Shown: positions 23,540 through 31,765, numbered from the stretch's first letter. The stretch: 44,596 nucleotides of DNA from Bacteroidetes bacterium UBA1947 (GCA_002336915.1 DDET01000038.1:1-44596), one strand, 5' to 3'. Made by a program: numbers and translations. The notes: a model not told the origin generated them from the sequence alone.

Positions 23540-25447
23540 ATGTGCTTTAAGCTTAACATAAGCTGCTGGATTCTCCTGATACTGGTTGTATTTAATCTAC
23601 CTGCCAAAGCCTCGCATATAGTGGGTGGGGACATCACCTACCAGTGCATGGGCAATAATGTTTACAAGATAACACTTGAAATATACGAAGATTGCCTTAC
23701 CGGGCAGCAGTCTGCTATACAGGAAGACGATCCTGCGTATATCATGATCTACACCGGTCCCAAGTTTCAGACTCCTGTATTATTTGATTCTATTCTTATG
23801 GATAGGAGGATAACAGTTCCGGTTAATTTCAGCAACCAGTGCATCAACAACTACCCCAACACCTGCCTGTACCGGGCCGATTTTGTGCGTAGCTACCAGT
23901 TGCCAGCCAGTTCCTCAGGCTATATGGTCGTTTACCAGCGTTGTTGCCGCAATGCTACCATATTGAACATTGCCAATCCCGGTTCTGTTGGTGCCACATA
24001 CTATTGTGTAATACCTCCCGCACAGCAGGCATCCTGCAATAACAGTGCAGTGTTCAAGAATTATCCTCCGCAGATCATCTGCCAGAATACGCCGCTCGTG
24101 TATGACCATTCGGCCACCGATCCCGATGGCGACTCACTGAGTTATGAGTTTTGCTCTTCTTATATAGGTGGCAGCACCAATGATGCAAAACCCTTGCCCT
24201 CTGCGCCCCCCTTTAGCCCGGTGTCATACATTGCACCTTTCTCGGCACAAACCCCCATCAGTGGTTTTCCCCAGATAAAGATAGACCCGGTAACAGGCGT
24301 TATTACGGGCAAACCAAATATACAGGGCCGTTTCGTGGTTACCGTTTGTTGCCATGAATGGCGGGCCGGTGTGATAATAAATACCGTATCCCGCGATTTT
24401 CAGTTTGTCGTTACCAATTGCACCCGTGCTGTAATAGCCGATATACCGCACAGGTCTACCGAGAGCAATACCTACGTTATTCAGTGTAAAGGGTATACGG
24501 TTCCTTTTTTGAATAGCAGTACCGGTGGTTTTGCGTACTACTGGGAGTTTGGTGTGCCCGGTGCTACCTCCACAGAATTTCAGCCCACTTATACCTACCC
24601 GGATACAGGCACTTACCTTGTGAAGCTTACAGTGAACAAAGGCAGCACATGCCCCGACAGCACTACTGCATTGGTAAAAGTATATCCCAGTTTTACCGCC
24701 GACTTTGAGGTTAGCGGATTACACTGCCCCAATACCCCCCTGACTTTTACCGACCTTTCGCAATCAACGTATAAACCTATCAACACATGGCAATGGAGAT
24801 TTGGCGACAACCAGGTTTCCGTCCAGCAAAATCCGGTGCATTCATACCCACAGGGCAATGATTATAATGTTACCCTCATATCGGGCAATTACCTGGGCTG
24901 CTCCGACACGGTAACCAAAACTGTTTTTGTAGAACGTTTCAAACCTTTTGCAGGAAATGATACTATTATAGTGGTTGGCGAGCAGATCAACTTCAATGCC
25001 TCAGGCGGCATAGAATACACATGGACACCTGCTACTGATTTGAACACCAGCTCGGGTCCTAATCCTATAGGCCGTTATGCCGACACCGGGCATTTTGCCT
25101 ATAATGTTCACATAAAAAGTGCCTCAAGCTGCGAAGGTGATGATTCCATAAAGGTGTGGGTAGTGCCGGGGCCATCGTATTTTGTGCCGAGCGCATTTAG
25201 CCCTAATAACGATGGCAGGAATGATCTCCTCAAACCATTGGCTGTAGGTTACAGTGCCAATAATTACTTCAGGGTCTTCAACCGTTTTGGTGAGCAGGTT
25301 TTCTTTAGCGAAGACTTCAGCAAAGGCTGGGATGGTACATATAAAGGCCAGTTGGCTGATATAGGTACCTATTTCTGGGAGCTGAGCATGACAAACAGGC
25401 ACGGCGAGAAGGAATTTTATAAAGGTGATGTGCAACTCTTACGTTGA
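23540..25447 (+). CDS. tandem paralogue of the T9SS type B surface protein
   Basis: This protein of 635 residues is the same length as its upstream neighbour if started at the ATG at 23540, which opens on the signal peptide. The TTG nine bases earlier is rejected for that reason. Every domain matches in order: Cys-rich SHIVGGDITYQC module, YMVVYQRCCR, DPDGDSLSYEFC, PKD units (FAYYWEFGVPGATSTEFQP and TWQWRFGDNQVSVQQNP) and a CHU_C tail (SAFSPNNDGRNDLLKP ... FYKGDVQLLR). By eye identity is around two thirds throughout, so this is a whole-gene duplication. The gap between the two genes is 24 bases. A terminator follows the stop. Confidence 0.9.
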   Translation: MCFKLNISCWILLILVVFNLPAKASHIVGGDITYQCMGNNVYKITLEIYEDCLTGQQSAIQEDDPAYIMIYTGPKFQTPVLFDSILMDRRITVPVNFSNQCINNYPNTCLYRADFVRSYQLPASSSGYMVVYQRCCRNATILNIANPGSVGATYYCVIPPAQQASCNNSAVFKNYPPQIICQNTPLVYDHSATDPDGDSLSYEFCSSYIGGSTNDAKPLPSAPPFSPVSYIAPFSAQTPISGFPQIKIDPVTGVITGKPNIQGRFVVTVCCHEWRAGVIINTVSRDFQFVVTNCTRAVIADIPHRSTESNTYVIQCKGYTVPFLNSSTGGFAYYWEFGVPGATSTEFQPTYTYPDTGTYLVKLTVNKGSTCPDSTTALVKVYPSFTADFEVSGLHCPNTPLTFTDLSQSTYKPINTWQWRFGDNQVSVQQNPVHSYPQGNDYNVTLISGNYLGCSDTVTKTVFVERFKPFAGNDTIIVVGEQINFNASGGIEYTWTPATDLNTSSGPNPIGRYADTGHFAYNVHIKSASSCEGDDSIKVWVVPGPSYFVPSAFSPNNDGRNDLLKPLAVGYSANNYFRVFNRFGEQVFFSEDFSKGWDGTYKGQLADIGTYFWELSMTNRHGEKEFYKGDVQLLR

Positions 25448-25470
25448 TAAACTATTATAAATTACATAGG

Positions 25471-25499
25471 AAAAGGCGCGTATTCATTACGTGCCTTTT
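25471..25499 (+). terminator. terminator after the tandem T9SS genes
   Basis: Arms AAAAGGCGCGTA (25471-25482) and TACGTGCCTTTT (25488-25499) pair with a single G-T wobble around a five-base loop, followed by further T residues to 25505 or so. It ends the run of plus-strand genes from 19624. Confidence 0.85.
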
Positions 25500-25526
25500 T
25501 TACTTTAAAAAACATAAGGCAAGGAG

Positions 25527-25534
25527 TATCTTTA
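25527..25534 (+). promoter_or_regulatory. likely -7 element of the SDR gene
   Basis: TATCTTTA is one base away from TAnnTTTG and lies 17 bases before the ATG at 25552, just downstream of the preceding terminator. Confidence 0.35.
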
Positions 25535-25551
25535 CACAAATATTTTTGAGC

Positions 25552-26325
25552 ATGAGTAAAAATATCCTGGTAACAGGTGCAACATCCGGTTTTGGCAGGG
25601 CAATAGCTGAGCGTTTTGCAAAAGAAGGCAATACTGTATGCATTACCGGCAGGCGCGGCGAACGCCTTGAAGAACTGAAAAAGGAACTGGAAGAAAAATA
25701 CAAGGTCAGGGTAATAACACTGCAGTTCGATGTGCGCAATAAAGAGGAAGTAATAAAAGCTATAGCACAACTAAAAACAGAGATAGGCCATATAGATATC
25801 CTCGTTAATAATGCAGGCCTCGCATCAGGCATGTCATCAATAGAGGAAGGCGACACCGATGACTGGGATGTGATGATAGATACCAACATCAAAGGACTCC
25901 TTTATGTAACAAGGCAGGTAGCGCCATTAATGAAGGTGCAAAGGGGCGGGCATATATTCAACATTGGCTCCACTGCTGCTAAGACAGTGTACAAGAATGG
26001 CAACGTCTACTGTGCTACAAAATTCGCTGTCGATGCACTGAACCAGGCAATGCGTATTGACCTCTTGCCATACGGTATAAAAGTGACTGGCGTTAATCCC
26101 GGCATGGCGGAAACTGAGTTCTCTCTTGTGCGTTTTAAAGGTGATGAAGAGCGTGCTGCGAATGTATATAAAGGTTTCAAAGCATTAGAAGCTGATGACA
26201 TAGCCGATATCGTTTTCTATTGTGCATCGCTTCCGCTGCATGTTTGTATCAATGATCTTGTGGTAACCGCCACCAACCAGGCCAGCAGCCTTTACTCTAT
26301 AAAGGATGCAGAAAAGCCCGTATAG
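25552..26325 (+). CDS. short-chain dehydrogenase (YdfG/serine-dehydrogenase type)
   Basis: This 257-residue NAD(P)-dependent oxidoreductase has the nucleotide loop TGATSGFG (residues 8-15), NNAG at 86-89, and the triad Ser140, Tyr153 (VYCATK) and Lys157. Two arginines after the second strand (TGRRGERL, residues 32-39) suggest NADP(H). GMAETEFSLVRFKGDEERA and the long C-terminal part resemble YdfG, which oxidises 3-hydroxy acids and L-allo-threonine; the substrate here is unproven. I use the ATG at 25552 rather than the non-ATG frame from 25444, because the Rossmann fold opens at once and a terminator lies in between. It leads the 25552-31294 gene run. Confidence 0.93.
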   Translation: MSKNILVTGATSGFGRAIAERFAKEGNTVCITGRRGERLEELKKELEEKYKVRVITLQFDVRNKEEVIKAIAQLKTEIGHIDILVNNAGLASGMSSIEEGDTDDWDVMIDTNIKGLLYVTRQVAPLMKVQRGGHIFNIGSTAAKTVYKNGNVYCATKFAVDALNQAMRIDLLPYGIKVTGVNPGMAETEFSLVRFKGDEERAANVYKGFKALEADDIADIVFYCASLPLHVCINDLVVTATNQASSLYSIKDAEKPV

Positions 26326-26329
26326 TTTT

Positions 26330-26358
26330 TTTTGAATTTTAACTTTTTGACTTTTGAA
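26330..26358 (+). repeat. TTTTGNN heptad repeat in the thioesterase leader
   Basis: TTTTGAA, TTTTAAC, TTTTTGAC (one extra T) and TTTTGAA follow each other and end six bases before the ATG at 26365. This is the same unit type as in the leaders at 2987-3010 and 12039-12066. Confidence 0.6.
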
Positions 26359-26364
26359 TTAGCA

Positions 26365-26796
26365 ATGTATACATCAACTACACATATAAGAGTACGTTAT
26401 GGTGAGACCGACCAGATGGGCTACCTGTACTATGGCTACTACGCCTTGTATTACGAGGTAGGTAGGGCAGAGGCCATCAGGCAACTGGGTTTCACTTACC
26501 GTCAACTGGAAGAAATGGGTATCATGATGCCTGTTGCTGAGATGAATGCAAAATATTACCGACCCGCACTCTACGATGACTTGATAACAGTTAAGACAAT
26601 ACTGAAAGAAATTCCGCAGAGCTCTAAGATACACTTCCACTCAGAGCTGTATAATGAAGAAGGTACGCTACTCAATGTCGGTGTCACTACGCTGGTATTT
26701 TACGATGCCAAAGAAAAAAAGAAAGTACACATGCCGCAGGTGCTTTTAGATAAGCTGGACCAATTTTTCACTAAGGATAACGATAGCAATGAGTAA
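26365..26796 (+). CDS. acyl-CoA thioesterase, hot-dog fold (YbgC/4HBT type)
   Basis: This protein of 143 residues is a single hot-dog domain. RVRYGETDQMGYLYYGYYALYYEVGR at the N-terminus carries the Asp of the 4-hydroxybenzoyl-CoA-thioesterase type active site (in ETDQMG) and the following helix. The centre 'AEMNAKYYRPALYDDLITV' is also typical. It should hydrolyse acyl-CoA or aryl-CoA esters; the chain preference is unknown. I chose the ATG at 26365 because the longer reading from 26332 would translate the heptad repeat. The gene overlaps the start of cinA by eight bases. Confidence 0.92.
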   Translation: MYTSTTHIRVRYGETDQMGYLYYGYYALYYEVGRAEAIRQLGFTYRQLEEMGIMMPVAEMNAKYYRPALYDDLITVKTILKEIPQSSKIHFHSELYNEEGTLLNVGVTTLVFYDAKEKKKVHMPQVLLDKLDQFFTKDNDSNE

Positions 26797-28042
26797 TGTA
26801 AGGGCATCGGTAATAACGATAGGCGATGAATTATTGATAGGGCAAACCATTGATACAAATTCCGCGTGGATAGCGCAGCATCTGAACGCAATAGGTATTG
26901 ACGTGGTTCGCAGGGTGGCCGTAGGCGACGATGCCGGTGCCATCACCAATGCACTGGACGAAGAACTGGGCAAAGCAGAAATAGTATTGGTCACAGGCGG
27001 CCTTGGCCCCACAGCTGATGACATTACCAAGCCATTGCTCGCTAAATACTTTGGCTCAAAGCTCGTGCTGAATGAAACGGTCCTTGCTCATGTAAAAGAG
27101 CTGTTTGTAAAGCGCAACCGTCCCTTCCTTGAACGGAATGTGAAGCAGGCCGAAATACCGGACAATTGTACTGTGCTGCACAACAAGATAGGCACGGCTC
27201 CCGGCATGTGGTTCGAAAAAGATAATAAGGTTATCATTGCTATGCCGGGTGTACCCTTCGAGATGGCAGGCATAATGGAGGACGAAGTATTGCCGCGCCT
27301 GCAACGGCGTTTCGTAAGCGATGCGATCGTACACGTGTCCATAATCACGTCGGGCGAAGGAGAGAGCTTTATAGCCGATAAGATACAAGACCTTGAGGAG
27401 GCGCTGCCTAAGCATATCAAACTGGCCTATCTTCCCGGCCTCGGCGCTGTGAAGCTGCGCCTCACAGGCAAGGGAAAAGATAAAGAGGCACTTACTAAGG
27501 AACTTACCTTACGCCGCGATGAGATGGCAGCCAGGCTTGCCGACTTCGTCGTTGGCCTTGAGGACGTGCCGATGGAACACATCCTGGGTAGGGCCCTTGC
27601 GGAGAAGAAGCTTACACTTGGCCTTGCAGAAAGCTGCACGGGTGGCTATATAGCGCACCTGATTACCCAGGTACCGGGAGCAAGCCAATATTTCAAGGGA
27701 GACATCGTCTGTTACCTGCCCGAAATAAAAGAGCGTATATTAGGGGTGGAGCATAGCACAATAGAGAAGTATGGGGTAGTGAGCGAAGAAACTGCCATCG
27801 AGATGGCAAAAAATACATTAAAAGTATTAAATTGTGATTACAGCCTTTCTGTTACAGGAGTATTGGGTCCTGCAGGAGATGATGATGAAGCACCGGTGGG
27901 TACTGTTTGGATGGCCGTAGCGAATAAAGAACAGGTAAGGACAAAGAAGTTCCGTTTCCACTACGATCGCACGCGTAATAAGGAAATGGCAGTACAAATG
28001 GGCATGTTAATGATCTGGAAATTTTTGAACCATAAGCCATGA
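26789..28042 (+). CDS. cinA: CinA family protein, nicotinamide-nucleotide amidohydrolase
   Basis: This 417-residue protein joins an N-terminal MoaB/MogA-like COG1058 domain (about 1-170; IGDELLIGQTIDTNS, VTGGLGPTADDITK) to a C-terminal amidohydrolase (about 258-415) with the hallmark LAESCTGGYIAHLITQVPGAS, whose Ser is the proposed nucleophile. The N-terminal domain cleaves ADP-ribose and the C-terminal domain deamidates nicotinamide mononucleotide for NAD salvage. The fused form is the standard one in Bacteroidota. It overlaps the thioesterase gene by eight bases and aroK by four (ATGA), so translation is coupled. Confidence 0.94.
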   Translation: MSNVRASVITIGDELLIGQTIDTNSAWIAQHLNAIGIDVVRRVAVGDDAGAITNALDEELGKAEIVLVTGGLGPTADDITKPLLAKYFGSKLVLNETVLAHVKELFVKRNRPFLERNVKQAEIPDNCTVLHNKIGTAPGMWFEKDNKVIIAMPGVPFEMAGIMEDEVLPRLQRRFVSDAIVHVSIITSGEGESFIADKIQDLEEALPKHIKLAYLPGLGAVKLRLTGKGKDKEALTKELTLRRDEMAARLADFVVGLEDVPMEHILGRALAEKKLTLGLAESCTGGYIAHLITQVPGASQYFKGDIVCYLPEIKERILGVEHSTIEKYGVVSEETAIEMAKNTLKVLNCDYSLSVTGVLGPAGDDDEAPVGTVWMAVANKEQVRTKKFRFHYDRTRNKEMAVQMGMLMIWKFLNHKP

Positions 28043-28581
28043 ATATAATATTCCTTATTGGTATGCCCGGCGCCGGGAAGACCTGGTGGGGTACCCGGTT
28101 GGCGGAGGCTTTCAATCTTCCTTTTGTTGACCTGGATGATTTTATGGTAAAGCGCGAGCACCGGAGCATTCCCGATATGTTTGCACAAGGCGAGAACTGG
28201 TTCCGCGCCAAAGAACATGCCGCGCTTATGGCACTCATAGGCACAATAAAGACACCTACAATAATCGCCACGGGCGGCGGCACTCCTTGCTTCTTCAACA
28301 ACCTCAGGCAAATGCACCGTTCCGGTATTACCATCTACCTGAGGGCCGAAACCGATACGCTCGTTGCGCGGTTAGAAAAGACCGATAAAGAGCGGCCTTT
28401 ACTCCGGGGGGCACATAACATGAAGGCCGTGCTGCAAAGCCTGTACAAACTCCGCGAACCCTACTATAAACAGGCCAATTATATTTTACACTCGGAAGAC
28501 ATTTCACTTACTAACTTTGACGAAATAATTTTCGAATGTACAAACAAGCTCTCGCCGCAGGGGCTCTCCTTGCAATGGTAG
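28039..28581 (+). CDS. aroK: shikimate kinase
   Basis: This 180-residue kinase phosphorylates shikimate in the chorismate pathway. The Walker A GMPGAGKT spans residues 8-15, the aspartates of VDLDD (31-34) bind shikimate or Mg, and the family 'NWFRAKE' and GGGTPC segments follow. The late KTDKERPLLRG is the lid arginine region. It starts inside cinA (ATGA overlap). Its last 46 bases overlap the DUF423 gene in another frame. The C-terminal segment is a little longer than usual. Confidence 0.92.
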   Translation: MNIIFLIGMPGAGKTWWGTRLAEAFNLPFVDLDDFMVKREHRSIPDMFAQGENWFRAKEHAALMALIGTIKTPTIIATGGGTPCFFNNLRQMHRSGITIYLRAETDTLVARLEKTDKERPLLRGAHNMKAVLQSLYKLREPYYKQANYILHSEDISLTNFDEIIFECTNKLSPQGLSLQW

Positions 28582-28922
28582 CAGTAATGCTGGGCGCTTT
28601 CGCAGCGCACGGTTTAAAAGATACACTGCCAGCCGACAAAATAGATGTTTTCCAGAAGGGCGTTACTTACCAGTTCTACCACAGCTTTGCCTTGCTGATC
28701 GTAGGCATTGTATTCGCTTATTTCCCAAGTCCTTTATTGAAGCCCGCTACCTTATTCTTTATACTAGGTATCGTGTTCTTCAGCGGTTCGTTATATTTAT
28801 ACCCCCTGCTCGAGGTTAAAAATGTAGCCATCCCCGTAATCGGCAGGCTCATTACACCACTGGGCGGCATTTGTTTTATTATTGGCTGGTTGCTGCTATT
28901 TTTAGGCATCTTAAAGAAATAG
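28536..28922 (+). CDS. DUF423 membrane protein
   Basis: This 128-residue protein has four membrane helices and the DUF423 marks LGAFAAHGLK near residue 20 and YQFYHSFALL near 47. The family is widespread with no known activity. The start MYKQALAAGALLAMVAVMLG is typical for the family, which supports the ATG at 28536 and means it really overlaps aroK by 46 bases in a different frame. A later Met at codon 14 would remove the first half of helix 1. It is followed after five bases by the polysaccharide deacetylase. Confidence 0.88.
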   Translation: MYKQALAAGALLAMVAVMLGAFAAHGLKDTLPADKIDVFQKGVTYQFYHSFALLIVGIVFAYFPSPLLKPATLFFILGIVFFSGSLYLYPLLEVKNVAIPVIGRLITPLGGICFIIGWLLLFLGILKK

Positions 28923-28927
28923 AGCCA

Positions 28928-29695
28928 TTGCGCCCCTACAGATATACAAGCATACTGTTCATTTTACTGCTCCTCGTTTTCGATGCTGCATATTTCTTTG
29001 CAGGAGCATCGGTATGGTGGGCTGTAGCTTTGCTGGTAGTGTACATTCACTCGCTGGTATTGGGGGCCATCTATATCCGGTGGAACTTCTACATAAAGTC
29101 TTACAGCAAAAGCACTAAGCAAAACCTGGTTGCCCTCACCTTCGATGATGGTCCGGGACAGGAGACTGCTGCAATACTCGATGTATTGAAAGAGCAGGGT
29201 GTACAGGCTGCTTTCTTCTCCATTGGCAAGAACGCTGCTGCCAAGCCCGAACTCGTTAAGCGTTGGAATGATGAGGGGCACCTGGTAGGTAACCACTCCT
29301 ACAACCATGGCTTCAACTTCGACTGGCAGACTAGCAAGAAAATGGCTGCGGAGCTGCAGCAAACCAATGATGCTATAAAAGCCATTACGGGCAAAACCCC
29401 GCGCCTATTCCGCCCACCCTATGGCGTTACCAATCCCAACCTGGCCCGTGCGGTCAAGAAGCTCAATATGGCTTCCATAGGCTGGAGCCTGCGTTCCTTC
29501 GATACTACAGCCAAAGAGCCAAAGCAATTACTGGACAAGATACTAGGCCAGTTGAAGGGTGGTGATATTATATTATTGCATGATACTATGCCCGTTACAC
29601 GTGAAATTTTAACGGAACTCATAGTAAGTACACGCAAAAAGGGCTTTACCTTTGCCCGCATCGATCAAATGCTTGATATTGAGGCTTATGTTTAA
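28928..29695 (+). CDS. membrane-anchored polysaccharide deacetylase (NodB domain)
   Basis: This protein of about 255 residues has two membrane helices at the N-terminus (about 8-26 and 31-50) and a NodB domain facing the periplasm. Motif 1 is TFDDGP with Asp73 and Asp74, motif 2 HSYNH with His123 and His127, motif 3 RPPYG, and motif 5 ILLHD. It should remove acetyl groups from an N-acetylated sugar polymer using a divalent metal. No ATG start is available. I chose TTG at 28928, five bases after the DUF423 stop, over the TTG at 28871 that would overlap DUF423 by 52 bases. It overlaps the next gene by eight bases. Confidence 0.87.
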   Translation: MRPYRYTSILFILLLLVFDAAYFFAGASVWWAVALLVVYIHSLVLGAIYIRWNFYIKSYSKSTKQNLVALTFDDGPGQETAAILDVLKEQGVQAAFFSIGKNAAAKPELVKRWNDEGHLVGNHSYNHGFNFDWQTSKKMAAELQQTNDAIKAITGKTPRLFRPPYGVTNPNLARAVKKLNMASIGWSLRSFDTTAKEPKQLLDKILGQLKGGDIILLHDTMPVTREILTELIVSTRKKGFTFARIDQMLDIEAYV

Positions 29696-30323
29696 AGTTT
29701 GTTGTACACTTTTACTTTCATTTTTTGTCTTCACAGTTAATGCCCAGCCTAAAGGCTTCCAGGCAGTAAAGAACGTTGCGCCCTTCCAGGCTTCGCTCTC
29801 GCAGGCTAATGCTGCCAAGCAAACCATCGCCAGCGATTTTAGCCAGGTTAAGAACCTCTCCCTGCTCGCTGATAAGATAAAGTCGAAAGGCAAGTTCTAT
29901 TTCAAAAGGGAAGATAAAGTCCGTATCGAATATACATCGCCATACTCTTATCTGCTGGTAATGAATGGCGGCCAACTGATGGTAAAGGACGAGCAGAAGA
30001 GCAATAAGATCAATACCCGCAATAGCAAGACCATGCAGTCAGTGAACAGGGTGATGATCGACTGTATGCGTGGCACTGTGTTCCAGAATCCGGACTTCAA
30101 GGTTGCTTCTTACGAGAATGGGCAAAGCTATTTACTATCGCTGGCGCCTGTTACAGATGCCATGAAGAAAATGTTCAAACAGATAGATGTGTATATGGAC
30201 AAGAAGAATTTTGACGTAAGCCGCCTTACCATGACCGAGAATGGTGGTGACTTTACCGACATGGACTTCTCCAATACGCAACACAATACCGCGCTTAATG
30301 AGAGCCTTTTTAAAGTTAAGTAG
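29688..30323 (+). CDS. LolA-like periplasmic lipoprotein carrier
   Basis: This 211-residue protein has a signal peptide (LLLSFFVFTVNAQ, cleaved near residue 19) and a half-barrel LolA fold pattern: SDFSQVKNLSLLADKIKSKGKFYFKREDKVRIEY is the standard LolA strand-2 to strand-4 region. LolA ferries lipoproteins from the inner to the outer membrane; LolA-like proteins also occur in aryl-polyene and flexirubin clusters and may carry other acyl compounds. Immediate neighbours (deacetylase before, lipoprotein and FabZ-like after) suggest the second kind. ATG 29688 overlaps the deacetylase stop by eight bases; the longer frame starting at 29652 runs inside the deacetylase gene. Confidence 0.85.
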   Translation: MFKVCCTLLLSFFVFTVNAQPKGFQAVKNVAPFQASLSQANAAKQTIASDFSQVKNLSLLADKIKSKGKFYFKREDKVRIEYTSPYSYLLVMNGGQLMVKDEQKSNKINTRNSKTMQSVNRVMIDCMRGTVFQNPDFKVASYENGQSYLLSLAPVTDAMKKMFKQIDVYMDKKNFDVSRLTMTENGGDFTDMDFSNTQHNTALNESLFKVK

Positions 30324-30948
30324 CATCTTATTGTTCCTCCTCGCAGCCTGCAAAGCCCCCTATTATGAGGGCATGGTGCAGGATAAGCATTCCCGCAGCA
30401 CTGCCTTTAAATACAAGCCCGAATTTGACAAACAGCTCTACCGTTGCATAGTGGACGGTAGGGCAGTGTTCAAAAAATTTCACCTAAGCGGTGTGCTGTT
30501 TTTTAAGAAACTGGACGATGGGACTACCAGGGCCGTCTTCCAAAATGAAATGGGTTTTACTTTTTTCGATTTTGAGTGGAGTAAAGACGACTCTTTCAAG
30601 GTGAATGACATCATTCCGCAGCTCAATAAGCCAGCCGTGGTAAAGACCTTGGAAAAGGATCTTAATTTATTGTTAATGAGACAATTAAAGGGGGCATCTG
30701 AAGTTATATATAAGCGCGGTGATGAGACTTTTTACCGTTTTACATTACAGAAAGGTTATGTGTATTACGTTGAAAATTCGGCACGATTAATGCGGGTTGA
30801 TAATACAGGGGAAAAGAGACTGGTAACCACGATATTATTGAAAGGAAAGAATGGCTTACATACTTTACCGGACTCAATATTGTTCAGGCACCTGAAGGCG
30901 AATTTTACAATAGAACTAAATAAAATAGAGTCCCATGCTGATGAATGA
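30298..30948 (+). CDS. outer membrane lipoprotein, unknown function
   Basis: This 216-residue protein begins with a lipoprotein signal (LFLLAAC, lipid-modified Cys18) and should be anchored in the outer membrane. The mature part is beta-rich (AVFKKFHLSGVLFFKKL, TTILLKGKNGLHTLPDS) without a domain I can name. It starts inside the last 26 bases of the LolA-like gene, which suggests a direct cargo or partner relation. Its product might receive a lipid from the LolA-like carrier, but this is inference. The gene ends 13 bases past the start of the FabZ-like gene. Confidence 0.8.
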   Translation: MRAFLKLSSILLFLLAACKAPYYEGMVQDKHSRSTAFKYKPEFDKQLYRCIVDGRAVFKKFHLSGVLFFKKLDDGTTRAVFQNEMGFTFFDFEWSKDDSFKVNDIIPQLNKPAVVKTLEKDLNLLLMRQLKGASEVIYKRGDETFYRFTLQKGYVYYVENSARLMRVDNTGEKRLVTTILLKGKNGLHTLPDSILFRHLKANFTIELNKIESHADE

Positions 30949-31294
30949 TTTTTACACGTATCGCGATGCACACAAAGGCGATCATAGTTTTAGCTGCAAG
31001 ATCATTTTCAATTCCCAACATGACATTTTTAAAGGCCATTTCCCGGGACAGCCCGTAGTGCCTGGCGTATGCATGATGGAAATGGTAAAGGAATTCCTGC
31101 AACAGGTAATGGGCAGGGAATTATGGCTGCGCAATGCCGGTAATGTAAAATTCCTGCAACTGATAACCCCCGATGTGCAACCCGAAATTAACATTAGCTG
31201 GAAAGAAAGTGATGCCGGCTATAATGTAAATGCCTCCTTCAAACAAGACACTTCCGATCTTTTTAAGCTCACCGCAAGTTTTGAGGACTGCTAA
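30935..31294 (+). CDS. FabZ-like hot-dog dehydratase-family protein
   Basis: This protein of about 119 residues is a short hot-dog domain with the FabZ/FabA-like motif GHFPGQPVVPGVCMMEMVKE: the His of GHFPG and the Glu of MMEMV match the catalytic pair of 3-hydroxyacyl-ACP dehydratases. It is shorter than FabZ of fatty-acid synthesis (about 140-150), so it is an accessory dehydratase of the kind found in aryl-polyene and flexirubin loci. Two Mets (30935 and 30941) are both good starts. The gene overlaps the preceding one by 14 bases and ends the run; a terminator starts 27 bases after the stop. No keto-synthase or acyl carrier is in the window. Confidence 0.83.
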   Translation: MLMNDFYTYRDAHKGDHSFSCKIIFNSQHDIFKGHFPGQPVVPGVCMMEMVKEFLQQVMGRELWLRNAGNVKFLQLITPDVQPEINISWKESDAGYNVNASFKQDTSDLFKLTASFEDC

Positions 31295-31320
31295 TTTTCT
31301 CTTGCTCAAAATATTTCCAG

Positions 31321-31347
31321 ATCTCCCGAGCAAGGGAGATTTTTTTT
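31321..31347 (+). terminator. terminator of the 25552-31294 gene run
   Basis: A perfect seven-base-pair stem, ATCTCCC (31321-31327) against GGGAGAT (31334-31340), with a six-base loop, is followed by seven T residues to 31347. Confidence 0.85.
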
Positions 31348-31399
31348 GACTTTACCGGTTGAACCAGATTTAGAGAGCTAAAGAATGTTAAGGTCTAGT

Positions 31400-31765
31400 A
31401 GTTATTTCCCATTTCCGGCAGGGGAATTATAATTTCCCTTTTTTTTATGGAGATATGCTGAAAGGCTTACCAGTATTGCCATATGAGCGAAAATAATTAT
31501 TTCCCGTTATTTCCTGTTATTTCCCTTTTTGAAGAAAAAGAGAAATAATTATTTTTTTTAATATTACTTTATTAGCTAAAAATGAATTTCCATTTTACAA
31601 TATTTTAAAGAACTACAATCACCCGCGAAGTTTTCCCACGTTATCGTGAGACTGCTTCGTTCCTCGCAGTGACACGAGGAATTTTTGGCAAGCTTGCAAG
31701 TTACGAAACGGGAAGGGGGTGTTCCAAATAATGATATCCACATTTTCCTTCGCGAGCAGTTGTGT
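31400..31765. repeat. dispersed repeat, copy B
   Basis: The block order of copy A recurs: TTATTTCC runs to about 31530, CAATATTTTAAAGAACT at about 31600, a central piece with CTGCTTCGTTCCTCGCAGTGA (in part) at about 31650-31675, and the 40-base end core at 31702-31741 with one mismatch to copy A. It continues into GAGCAGTTGTG, shared in part with copy C. There is no coding capacity. The element fills most of the 596-base gap between the FabZ-like gene and imuA, in the same orientation as copies A and C. Confidence 0.75.

Noticed and set aside
25444..25551. Longer SDR gene starting at 25444
   Set aside because: This region carries a good terminator and a promoter box, and the Rossmann motif starts directly at the ATG of 25552.
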